A stretch of DNA of 14,081 bases from NCBI GenBank assembly GCA_020722405.1, contig DYKW01000030.1:1-14081 (forward strand). Reading direction: 5' to 3'. This document shows positions 5,465 to 12,109 of this stretch, one piece after another. This stretch comes from Anaerolinea thermophila (lineage in GTDB: Bacteria; Chloroflexota; Anaerolineae; Anaerolineales; DRKV01). The notes beneath the pieces are model-generated. The model searched no databases and was not told the origin of the DNA. It worked only from the letters and a program-made list of their open reading frames with translations. Within the stretch, counting starts at the first letter, position 1, and the number at the start of each line of letters is the position of its first letter. The position numbers were made by a program, and so were the translations under genes.

Positions 5465-7813
5465 ATGGAAGCCTATTGCGTTAAATGTAAAACCAAACGA
5501 GAAATTCAAAACCCCGAAGCCGTTTTCACGGCCTCAGGGACGCCGGCAACGCGTGGCACCTGCCCGGTTTGCGGTACGAACCTGTTTCGGATGGGACGTA
5601 CGCCAGCCCACGAAGGGCTGACGCCACCCGAAGTGCCCCCCACCCGAAAGGAAGAATCACCCAAGAAAAAGGGAAACCGTAAACCGCAGGTAGGGAAGTT
5701 GGTCATTGTTGAATCTCCTGCCAAAGCGCGTACTATTGACAAATACCTGGGGAAAGGGTATACCGTGCGCGCTTCTGCCGGGCATGTGCGCGATTTGCTG
5801 CGCTCGCAACTATCGGTAGATGTAGAGAATGATTTTGCGCCGCGCTATCGTGTCCCAAATGACAAACGCTCGCTTGTCAAGGAATTGAAATCCCTGGTGG
5901 AAAGGGCAGATGCTGTTTACCTGGCAACCGACCCCGACCGTGAGGGGGAAGCCATTGCCTGGCACCTGACAGAAGCCACAGAAATGGACCCAGAGCGTAC
6001 CTATCGGGTGGCATTCCATGAAATCACGCGTCCGGCCATTGAGCAGGCTTTCTCTCAACCGCGTGAGATAGACATGCACTTGGTGGATGCCCAGCAAGCA
6101 CGTCGTGTGTTAGACCGCCTGGTAGGCTACAACCTTAGCCCGTTACTATGGCGCAAGGTGCGCAGTCGTCTATCGGCTGGGCGCGTGCAGTCCGTTGCCT
6201 TGCGCATTGTTGTGGAGCGCGAACGTGAAATCGAATCGTTTGTGCCGGTGGAATATTGGACAATTGCTGCGGTGCTCAGCCCTGAAGGGCATCCGGATGA
6301 CAAATACACTGCTCGCCTGGTGCAAGTGGACGGTGCAGAGCCCCAGTTACCTGATGAAGCACAGTCTACCGCAGTGGTAGAAGATATGCGCCATAGCACT
6401 TACCGCGTGGCGGCTATTAAACGGGGTACCCGTCGCCGCCGTTCGCCGGCACCCTTTACCACAAGTACCTTGCAGCAGGACGCCTCGCGGCGTTTTGGCT
6501 TCACGCCTTCCCGCACGATGGCGCTGGCGCAACAGTTATATGAAGGGATAGCGCTGAATGGAGATGAAAACACCGGCCTGATCACCTACATGCGTACGGA
6601 TTCTACGAATATCTCCAAGGAAGCCCAGGAAGAAGCGAGACGTTATATTGCTAGCGTGCATGGGGAACAGTTTGTGCCTAAAACACCACCGGTTTATCGC
6701 AGTCGTGCGCAACGCGCACAAGAAGCCCATGAGGCGATACGCCCAACATCGGTGGGACGTACCCCGAAAATGCTCAAACCTTATCTCTCTCGAGATCAAT
6801 ACCGCCTGTATCAATTGATTTGGCAGCGTTTCGTTGCCTCACAGATGGAATCAGCGGTTTACGATACCCTGTCGGTGGATATCGATGGGCAAAGCACGGC
6901 GCATCAATACTTGTTGCGAGTTTCAGGGAGCCTGTTGCGTTTTCCTGGTTTCCTGATTGTTTATGAAGCACAAGCCGATGAAAATGAAGAGCAGAACGGC
7001 AACGGCTATGACAAAATCCCGACCACGTTAGAAGAAAACCAGGTGCAAACGTTGCACGAAGTATTGCCGGAGCAGCACTTCACCCAACCGCCGCCGCGTT
7101 ACACGGAAGCCGCGCTGGTTCGCGCGCTGGAAGAGCAGGGCGTTGGCCGCCCGTCTACTTATGCACCGACTATCAGCACCTTATTGCAGCGTGCTTATGT
7201 TTATCGGGAGAAAAAGCGTTTGTTTCCAACGGAAACCGGTCAGTTGGTCAACGATTTGCTGGTGGAATACTTCGATGAAGAAATCTCCCCGGAATTCACA
7301 GCCCAAATGGAAGACGCGCTGGACAAGATAGCCGAGGGCGAAGAACGCTGGCCAGACGTGGTACGTCATTTTTACGAACCTTTTGTCCAGAAGGTCAAGG
7401 CTGCCCAAGAGGCTATGCCGGAAGTCAAGGCGGCTCCAGAACCCATAGGACGCGATTGCCCCAAATGTGGACACCCCCTGGTGGTGCGTTATGGGCGGTT
7501 TGGCAAATTCATCAGTTGTAGCAATTTCCCCACCTGCCGCTATACTGAGCCATGGCTGGAAAAAATTGGTGTATCTTGCCCCAAGGATGGCGGTGATCTG
7601 GTGTTGCGCAAAACCCGCCGCGGACGCATTTTCTATGCTTGTGTAAATTATCCCGATTGTGACTTCACTTCCTGGAAGCGTCCGTTGCCTACACCTTGTC
7701 CGCATTGCCAAGGATTGTTGGTTATCGCCCGTAAGGATACAGCACAATGCACAAGTTGCGGGCGTACCTACCCACTGGAGCAAGTTAGCGATTTTTCCGA
7801 AGAACAGGCATAG
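5465..7813 (+). CDS. topA: DNA topoisomerase I with N-terminal Cys-rich (DUF5679-like) domain
   Basis: Type IA topoisomerase that relaxes negative supercoils by nicking and passing one strand through a 5'-phosphotyrosyl link. Residues 1-45 form an extra module with C5xxC8 and C33xxC36, resembling from memory the small DUF5679 zinc-ribbon domain. A Lys/Pro-rich linker (about 53-75) follows. The TOPRIM domain (about 78-170) has VIVESPAKA (E83) and DPDREGE (D156, D158, E160). Other landmarks are LSAGRVQSVALR (236-247) and the active-site Y375 in LITYMRTDS. The C-terminus carries zinc motifs C665/C668/C685/C691, a second with C705/C726/C732 where the expected fourth Cys is D708, and a ribbon C745/C748/C762/C765. 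The 782-aa length fits. ATG 5465 has only a weak ribosome site, but it is needed to include the N-terminal Cys pair. Confidence 0.95.
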   Translation: MEAYCVKCKTKREIQNPEAVFTASGTPATRGTCPVCGTNLFRMGRTPAHEGLTPPEVPPTRKEESPKKKGNRKPQVGKLVIVESPAKARTIDKYLGKGYTVRASAGHVRDLLRSQLSVDVENDFAPRYRVPNDKRSLVKELKSLVERADAVYLATDPDREGEAIAWHLTEATEMDPERTYRVAFHEITRPAIEQAFSQPREIDMHLVDAQQARRVLDRLVGYNLSPLLWRKVRSRLSAGRVQSVALRIVVEREREIESFVPVEYWTIAAVLSPEGHPDDKYTARLVQVDGAEPQLPDEAQSTAVVEDMRHSTYRVAAIKRGTRRRRSPAPFTTSTLQQDASRRFGFTPSRTMALAQQLYEGIALNGDENTGLITYMRTDSTNISKEAQEEARRYIASVHGEQFVPKTPPVYRSRAQRAQEAHEAIRPTSVGRTPKMLKPYLSRDQYRLYQLIWQRFVASQMESAVYDTLSVDIDGQSTAHQYLLRVSGSLLRFPGFLIVYEAQADENEEQNGNGYDKIPTTLEENQVQTLHEVLPEQHFTQPPPRYTEAALVRALEEQGVGRPSTYAPTISTLLQRAYVYREKKRLFPTETGQLVNDLLVEYFDEEISPEFTAQMEDALDKIAEGEERWPDVVRHFYEPFVQKVKAAQEAMPEVKAAPEPIGRDCPKCGHPLVVRYGRFGKFISCSNFPTCRYTEPWLEKIGVSCPKDGGDLVLRKTRRGRIFYACVNYPDCDFTSWKRPLPTPCPHCQGLLVIARKDTAQCTSCGRTYPLEQVSDFSEEQA

Positions 7814-7842
7814 TATTTGCAACCATATCAGCACGTTATTGC

Positions 7843-7860
7843 ATGGCTTTTAGCCATTTC
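7843..7860 (+). terminator. Weak hairpin after topA
   Basis: ATGGCT (7843-7848), loop TTT and AGCCAT (7852-7857) form a 6-bp stem followed by only TTC, 30 bp after the topA stop. It could be a weak terminator separating topA from the next transcription unit. The short stem and poor T-tract keep confidence low. Confidence 0.3.
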
Positions 7861-7883
7861 ATGACAATTTCTGTAAATTGAGG

Positions 7884-7912
7884 TTGCATAAATTGTGACT
7901 CTCGTCTAAAAT
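7884..7912 (+). promoter_or_regulatory. Candidate promoter for the structured leader and unknown gene
   Basis: TTGCAT (7884-7889), a 17-bp spacer and TAAAAT (7907-7912). The -10 matches 5 of 6 consensus bases, and the -35 only its first three. The predicted start near 7919 falls just at the beginning of the structured leader RNA, giving a 5' untranslated region of about 230 nt before the ATG at 8149. Confidence 0.4.
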
Positions 7913-7915
7913 AAG

Positions 7916-8073
7916 TAAGCAAGGTATCTTCTCAATAACTTGGGGATGCGGCACACCGTCCCGCGAAGTACCCGCAGGGTGAAGGTTTGAGCGGCTCAAC
8001 TGGGCTTTTCGAGGAAACCTTCGGGACGTTTCCCCTTCTTTTTGAGATGATACTAAGCAAGTGTATCGTCTCA
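7916..8073 (+). ncRNA. Candidate structured leader RNA / riboswitch-like element (no known family recognised)
   Basis: GTATCTTCTCA (7924-7934) can pair with TGAGATGATAC (8043-8053) at 10 of 11 positions, closing a domain of about 130 nt. Inside are GGGA/TCCC plus CGG/CCG (7943-7962), ACCC-GCA-GGGT (7970-7980), GAAGGTTT/AAACCTTC (7981-7988 with 8015-8022) and TTGAG/CTCAA (7987-7999). The closing 3' strand can instead pair with GTATCGTCTCA (8063-8073), and AAACCTTC overlaps a terminator-like stem. So at least two switches between alternative helices are possible. TAAGCAAG precedes the GTATC strand in both copies, so 7916-7934 and 8054-8073 are near-identical direct repeats. I do not recognise a known riboswitch core. 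The function is inferred only from architecture. Confidence 0.45.
8011..8043 (+). terminator. Terminator-like stem within the leader
   Basis: GGAAAC (8013-8018) and GTTTCC (8028-8033) enclose a 9-nt loop and are followed by CCTTCTTTTT (T-rich at 8036-8043). The left arm shares AAAC (8015-8018) with the alternative helix formed with 7981-7988, so terminator and antiterminator forms would exclude each other. Confidence 0.4.
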
Positions 8074-8148
8074 GGCCATCGTAGCCAGCACCATTTATTG
8101 GATGCCAGCGCGTTGCCACATCAAATTCATCCGATGGAGAAGAAAACT

Positions 8149-9141
8149 ATGGATGCTATTCGCGAGAAATTAGAAAACCCTTTGTTCGCCGGTATTGTTG
8201 GCTTTATTGTCGGCATACTCTTTGGGTGGGTCGTGCTTGGCTGGGGGCTTTTCCCGGTGAGTTGGGAGAATGCCGCCCCTGAAAACCTACACCCCGGTTT
8301 CCAGGAGGTTTACTTGCGCAATGCGATTGTGGCTTTTGCTACTGACGGAGATGCCGCACAAGCGCTGACACGCTGGAAAGAATTGGGGGCAAACAACATG
8401 GCTGTGCTGAATAACATCAAAGTCCAGCCAGGTACGCTGCGCCTTGAAGACATCACTCGTTTTGAGGAGACGGTGCTCCAGACGGGTGCTGGACAAGCAA
8501 CCCCAGCCCAATCGACGAAAAAAGGCGGATTGGCAAGTGTGTTGCCATTATTGTGTTTGCTGGTTGTTGTTTTAGGGCTTGCCTTTGGTGGTGTGTATTT
8601 GCTGCGGAGTCGTTCCTCCGGGGAAAGCCGCCCGATGACGGCCGCCCAGCAAGCCCAACAACTCACCGAACAGGCAGCAGCCACAGATTTCACTTCAGCG
8701 GGACGCGAACCCCCGGTCACACAATTCATGACCACCTATATGCTGGGTGATGACCTGTTTGACGATTCCTTTAGCATTGATGCCCCTTCCGGTGAGTTCT
8801 TGGGAGAATGTGGCGTAGGGATTTCTGAGACCATAGGTGTAGGAGATCCCAAACGTGTTACCGCCTTTGAGGTTTGGGTATTCGATAAAAACGATATTCA
8901 AACCGTTACCAAGGTGTTGATGAGCAAACACGCTTATGAAGACGAAGATTTGCGCCAACGACTTTCTGCTAAGGGTGAACCGATTATGGTATCACCCGAT
9001 GCGCAGGTTGTGTTGGAGACTGCTACCCTGGAAATGGTCGCCCGTGTGGTAGATATGGCCTATGGTCAAGGTGCTTTGCCAGATGAGAGTTTCTTTGAAC
9101 GCATAACGATTGAACTGGCTGTGTGGCAGAAAGAAGTCTAA
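8149..9141 (+). CDS. Two-TM membrane protein of unknown function
   Basis: I do not recognise a named family. I place the start at ATG 8149, 8 nt after GGAGA (8136-8140). The frame is open further upstream through the structured leader, but that part looks non-coding. The 330-aa product has a hydrophobic segment at about 12-36 and a second at about 128-152. Between them is a soluble stretch with an acidic helical part (about 45-80) that resembles segments seen in other Chloroflexota membrane proteins, and a polar low-complexity part (111-127). After TM2 come a Gln/Ala-rich linker (about 160-180) and a conserved-looking C-terminal domain (about 186-330) with LGDDLFDDSFSID, GEFLGECGVGI and FEVWVFDKNDI. 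It is monocistronic, with a long leader before it and a strong terminator after it. Topology and role are open. Confidence 0.8.
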   Translation: MDAIREKLENPLFAGIVGFIVGILFGWVVLGWGLFPVSWENAAPENLHPGFQEVYLRNAIVAFATDGDAAQALTRWKELGANNMAVLNNIKVQPGTLRLEDITRFEETVLQTGAGQATPAQSTKKGGLASVLPLLCLLVVVLGLAFGGVYLLRSRSSGESRPMTAAQQAQQLTEQAAATDFTSAGREPPVTQFMTTYMLGDDLFDDSFSIDAPSGEFLGECGVGISETIGVGDPKRVTAFEVWVFDKNDIQTVTKVLMSKHAYEDEDLRQRLSAKGEPIMVSPDAQVVLETATLEMVARVVDMAYGQGALPDESFFERITIELAVWQKEV

Positions 9142-9154
9142 AGAAGCCGAATGT

Positions 9155-9191
9155 AAAAAAAGCCCCGCTGTAACCAGCGGGGCTTTTTTTT
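9155..9191. terminator. Bidirectional intrinsic terminator
   Basis: AAAAAAAGCCCCGCTG (9155-9170), loop TAAC and its exact complement (9175-9190) followed by one more T. The perfect 16-bp stem with A-run and T-run works on both strands. It ends the unknown + strand gene 13 bp after its stop and can also stop the - strand greA operon, whose coding end is 318 bp away. Confidence 0.95.
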
Positions 9192-9508
9192 ACGCCATTT
9201 CCGTAACTGCTTTAGCGGTTTACTATGTCAACGCCAAGGCGCAGAGACGCGAAGAAAAACCCGTCTTTGTGCCCAAAGTGGCATGCAGAAACCAAATGTC
9301 ACTGTGAGTGAAATCACAGCACGCGTAGCGCTGCTCAAACTGAAAGAAACGGATAAATTTCTTGTTGTAGCAGAGGCGGCTCCCATGCCGCCGGGGATGG
9401 CCGGGCATGGGAGTCCAGCCTGCCGTGCTCAAACAGAACGAAACGGGTAAGTTTCTTAGTAGTCAATTGCACAGGTCGAAAAATTCGAGAAGATACGGGA
9501 AAACACCA
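9192..9508. other. Non-coding spacer with diverged repeats
   Basis: The 317 bp between the terminator and the end of greA hold no credible gene. The stretch about 9230-9260 (GCCAAGGCGCAGAGACGCGAAG) looks like a degraded short-period repeat of the GGCGCAGAGACG type. TGTGA-N6-TCACA lies at 9303-9318 but far from any start codon. The rest is the direct-repeat and hairpin block listed separately. Confidence 0.6.
9332..9457. repeat. Diverged direct repeat (32 bp, 28/32) flanking a 10-bp hairpin
   Basis: Bases 9332-9363 and 9426-9457 match at 28 of 32 positions (both begin TGCTCAAAC and end TTTCTT) with a 94-bp offset. Between them CTCCCATGCC (9380-9389) pairs perfectly with GGCATGGGAG (9404-9413). 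An alternative hairpin GGCGGC/GCCGCC (9375-9380 with 9387-9392) is also possible. No coding function is apparent. It is probably a dispersed intergenic repeat. Confidence 0.6.
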
Positions 9509-9985
9509 TCAGGTGATGTTAACAATCTGGACATTCATTTCACCGCCGGGGGTTTGTACCCTGACCTCATCGTTAACGCGTCTACCCAATAGTGCCCGAC
9601 CTAGCGGAGATTCGTTTGAGATTTTTCCCTGGCGGGGATTGGCTTCTTTAGCGCCAACCAGTTGATAGGTTTCTGGATCGTAGTCCCCTTCTTGAATGGT
9701 GACCGTTGCGCCGATATCTACCACGTCCCGCTTGCCATTGTTGCTTTCATCGATGATTTCGGCATTTTGCAGGGTGAACTTCAGTTCTTGAATACGTCCT
9801 TCCAAGAAACCCTGGTCTTCCTTGGCTTTGTGGTAATCGGCGTTTTCTGAAAGGTCGCCCATCTGAATTGCAGCGCGTAGCCGTTGGGCAATTTCTTCGC
9901 GTTTGGTGGTTTCCAGGTATTCGAGTTCTTGACGCAATTTTTCTGCGCCCTCTGCAGTCAGGTAAATGGGTGTGGTATTACTCAT
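9509..9985 (-). CDS. greA: Transcription elongation factor GreA
   Basis: Binds RNA polymerase through the secondary channel and triggers cleavage of backtracked RNA. The 158-aa length is standard. The N-terminal coiled coil (about 10-78) carries the acidic tip motif MGDLSENADYHKAKEDQ, with D44 and E47 corresponding to the catalytic acidic pair. The C-terminal FKBP-like domain (about 85-158) includes NPRQGKISNESPLGRALLG. An AGGAAGAAG-type ribosome site precedes the ATG. It is the last gene of the - strand block, 85 bp after the HD-domain phosphohydrolase, and may also have its own promoter in the A/T-rich spacer (TTGCAT with a weak TAATCT 16 bp on). Confidence 0.97.
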   Translation of the reverse strand: MSNTTPIYLTAEGAEKLRQELEYLETTKREEIAQRLRAAIQMGDLSENADYHKAKEDQGFLEGRIQELKFTLQNAEIIDESNNGKRDVVDIGATVTIQEGDYDPETYQLVGAKEANPRQGKISNESPLGRALLGRRVNDEVRVQTPGGEMNVQIVNIT

Positions 9986-10025
9986 AATTCTTCTTCCTCT
10001 TTTGTTGAGATTAGGGGGTAAGATT

Positions 10026-10046
10026 AAAATGCAAAATGCAAAATGG
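10026..10046. repeat. Three tandem 7-bp units upstream of greA
   Basis: AAAATGC, AAAATGC, AAAATGG in tandem. On the - strand this reads as repeated TTTGCAT-like sequence in the possible -35 region of greA, so slippage could change promoter spacing. That regulatory idea is speculative. Confidence 0.6.
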
Positions 10047-10070
10047 ACGGGTTAGACGATGGTTGGCTGC

Positions 10071-11222
10071 TTACGGCAATGTGCCAGGCCGGAATATCTT
10101 CTGGTGTTCCTCGATGGCATAACGGTCGGTCATCCCGGCGATGTAATCACAGGCGGCGCGTTCCAGGCCGCGTTCCTCGATTTGTGCTTGCGTCTGAGGC
10201 GGTAAGGTGGCCGGTTCGGCTGTGTAAGCAGCAAACAAGTCGCTGATGATTCGCTCGGCTTTGACTGCCATGCGTACCACCCGATAATTGCGGTACATGT
10301 TTTTGTATAGGAAGTTTTTTAACTCGCGGTGACGGCGGTGCATATCTTCGTTGAAGCCAATGACGTTGTAGGGCAAACGCTGCAACGCTTCTACCGATTG
10401 GACACCGCTGCTGCGCAGGCGCTCTTCGGTGGCCTTGACCACATCCGATACCATCAACCCAACCAGGCGGCGGATGATACGGTGACGCATTAACTCAGGC
10501 AGTTCGCCGTTGTGCCAGTCCACGTGCTTGCGGAGAATCTCCCACAGCACGATGCCATCCAGCATTTGGGGGGTAATCATACCGGAGCGCAGGCCATCAT
10601 CCAGATCATGCGCGGTATAGGCCAGTTCATCGGCGATGTTGGCAATTTGGGCTTCCAGGTGCCCGCGTAAATCAGGGTCGTAGTCGCGCGCATCTGAAAT
10701 ATCGTATTCGGTTTCGTGTTTGACGATGCCCTCACGCACTTCCCAGGTCAGGTTAAGGCCGGGGAAGTCTGGGTAGCGCTGCTCTAGTTTGGTAACAATG
10801 CGCAACGATTGCTTGTTGTGGTCGAAGCCGCCATGGTCTTTCATCAGACGGTTGAGCGCCACCTCACCGGAATGCCCGAAAGGTGGGTGCCCCAGGTCAT
10901 GTGCCAGACAGATGGCCTCGATTAAGTCTTCGTTGGCGCCCAGTGCACGTGCAATGGTACGCCCGATTTGCGCTACTTCCAGCGTGTGGGTCAGCCGAGT
11001 GCGGTAGTAATCGCCCTCGTAGTTGATGAAAACCTGGGTTTTGTATTCCAGCCGCCGGAAAGCCGTGGTATGCAAAATGCGGTCGCGGTCGCGTTGAAAA
11101 GCGGTACGGTAGGACGGCTCATCATCTGGATAGGCGCGGCCTTTGCTGTTTTTGCTACGCAGGCCGTAAGGTGCCAGGGTTTGATCTTCGATTTCTTCGA
11201 GTCTTTGGCGTGAATAGAACAT
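10071..11222 (-). CDS. dgt: HD-domain deoxynucleoside triphosphate triphosphohydrolase (Dgt-like)
   Basis: Predicted to hydrolyse dNTPs to deoxynucleosides and triphosphate, helping balance the nucleotide pool. The 383-aa size fits the shorter Dgt-like subfamily rather than the roughly 500-aa E. coli enzyme. HD-superfamily metal ligands are visible: H79 in TRLTHTLEV, H108-D109 in LAHDLGHPPFGHSGE, and D198 in IADELAYTAHDLDDGLR. The segment AFQRDRDRILHTTAFRRLEYKTQV (about 41-64) is also typical, so confidence in the family is high while the preferred dNTP is unknown. The ATG has no clear ribosome site, and TACAAT (11235-11240) lies only 12 nt upstream. The mRNA could have a leader of only 5-6 nt, or the gene may be read through from IPK 73 bp upstream. 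Confidence 0.93.
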   Translation of the reverse strand: MFYSRQRLEEIEDQTLAPYGLRSKNSKGRAYPDDEPSYRTAFQRDRDRILHTTAFRRLEYKTQVFINYEGDYYRTRLTHTLEVAQIGRTIARALGANEDLIEAICLAHDLGHPPFGHSGEVALNRLMKDHGGFDHNKQSLRIVTKLEQRYPDFPGLNLTWEVREGIVKHETEYDISDARDYDPDLRGHLEAQIANIADELAYTAHDLDDGLRSGMITPQMLDGIVLWEILRKHVDWHNGELPELMRHRIIRRLVGLMVSDVVKATEERLRSSGVQSVEALQRLPYNVIGFNEDMHRRHRELKNFLYKNMYRNYRVVRMAVKAERIISDLFAAYTAEPATLPPQTQAQIEERGLERAACDYIAGMTDRYAIEEHQKIFRPGTLP

Positions 11223-11295
11223 GGCAGTAGCCCAATTGTAGAATTTCGAGCGAACGTTGGAGATTTAAGCGTTTTGCGAAATGATGGGAGCACTA

Positions 11296-12108
11296 TTATA
11301 ACCCATTCCGATGGGTTGCACGTCGTAACGCCGTGCCTGGAGAAGCACCTAGCAACGCCTGTGTCACTGTGTCAGGTTGCTCCCCGCTAAAGATGAGTAC
11401 TTCCGCCAACTTCGGTTGTGCTTCCAACAAGGCCAACATCTCGGTGACCTTGGCGTACATCCCGCCGGTGACATCGGTTTGCGCCGAGCCGCCCAGCCCG
11501 GCGGTGATATGGGCTACATTGGCAGGGGTGATTTCGGCCAGCAGGTGGGTGCAGGCCGGGTAATCTGCCCATACCCCGGCTTCCAGACCGGCAATCAAAA
11601 TGCGTTGGGGTGCCAGTGCTTTGCCCAGATAGGCAAAAATATCTTCGGTGGAAAGAATCGTGCCGCCCAGGGCCTGGTCGAACACCACGTCGCCATACAC
11701 GACCGGCAACAAGCCGCCTTCCAGAGCGGCCTGCAAAGGTTGCAGGTTCCAGGCCGTCACCTGGCGGTTGCGCGTTATTGCTGCTGCGGAGGCCGGGAAA
11801 GCGATGGCCGGCAATCCGGCTTGTCGCAAGGCTTCCACTACCAGACGGTTGAGGCTGCTGGCCATGTACCATACCTCGGCAAAGCCGCGCCATTCTTCTG
11901 GGCTGCGAACGCCCTGATGGGTACCGTAGCGACTGGCTGTCGTGTGTCCAAACGAGCCGGAACCGTGCCCCAGCACCAGACGCATTTTCGGGTTTTCTTG
12001 CATTGCCTGGGCAATTCCCTGTGCCAGGCGGGCGATGACCGTCGGGCGCGGGGTGGCCGGTCGGGCTTTGGCGGTGATGAGCGAGCCACCGAGTTTGAGG
12101 AATTGCAT
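11296..12108 (-). CDS. ipk: Isopentenyl phosphate kinase
   Basis: Phosphorylates isopentenyl phosphate to isopentenyl diphosphate with ATP, the last step of the archaeal-type alternative mevalonate pathway. This amino-acid-kinase-fold protein is 270 aa from ATG 12108. The start is supported by AAGG 5 nt upstream, by MQFLKLGGSLIT matching the family N-terminus, and by a 1-nt gap from the mevalonate kinase stop. An extra 23 in-frame residues upstream are out-of-frame kinase sequence. Motifs: LKLGGSLIT (4-12), the glycine-rich loop with the presumed catalytic His in GHGSGSFGH (about 46-54), VVYGDVVFD and the ATP-side ILSTEDIFAYLGKALAP. Fosfomycin resistance kinases are relatives, but the neighbouring mevalonate kinase makes IPK much more likely. 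Confidence 0.9.
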   Translation of the reverse strand: MQFLKLGGSLITAKARPATPRPTVIARLAQGIAQAMQENPKMRLVLGHGSGSFGHTTASRYGTHQGVRSPEEWRGFAEVWYMASSLNRLVVEALRQAGLPAIAFPASAAAITRNRQVTAWNLQPLQAALEGGLLPVVYGDVVFDQALGGTILSTEDIFAYLGKALAPQRILIAGLEAGVWADYPACTHLLAEITPANVAHITAGLGGSAQTDVTGGMYAKVTEMLALLEAQPKLAEVLIFSGEQPDTVTQALLGASPGTALRRATHRNGL

Positions 12109-12109
12109 G

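Noticed and set aside
7181..7834. 217-aa open frame on - strand opposite topA
   Set aside because: It is entirely antisense to the conserved zinc-motif region of topA, with no family resemblance.
7942..8043. T-box leader or cobalamin riboswitch in the gap after topA
   Set aside because: Fragments such as AGGGTG and CCGTCCCGC recall these families, but the T-box AGGGUGGNACCGCG core and the cobalamin core are absent and the downstream gene is neither an aminoacyl-tRNA gene nor a B12 gene.
7987..8148. N-terminal extension of the unknown membrane protein (54 residues to an upstream start)
   Set aside because: The extension overlaps the terminator-like stem and hairpin and has no ribosome site, whereas ATG 8149 has GGAGA 8 nt upstream and puts the first TM segment near the N-terminus.
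9303..9318. TGTGA-N6-TCACA, a CRP/FNR-type palindrome
   Set aside because: It sits between convergent genes, about 200 bp past the end of greA and after the + strand terminator, so it is not in a promoter. A chance or repeat-derived palindrome is more likely.
11301..11316. ACCCAT-TCCG-ATGGGT hairpin as an IPK terminator
   Set aside because: A 6-bp tetraloop stem lies within the last IPK codons and is not followed by a T-tract on the - strand, so it is probably incidental.
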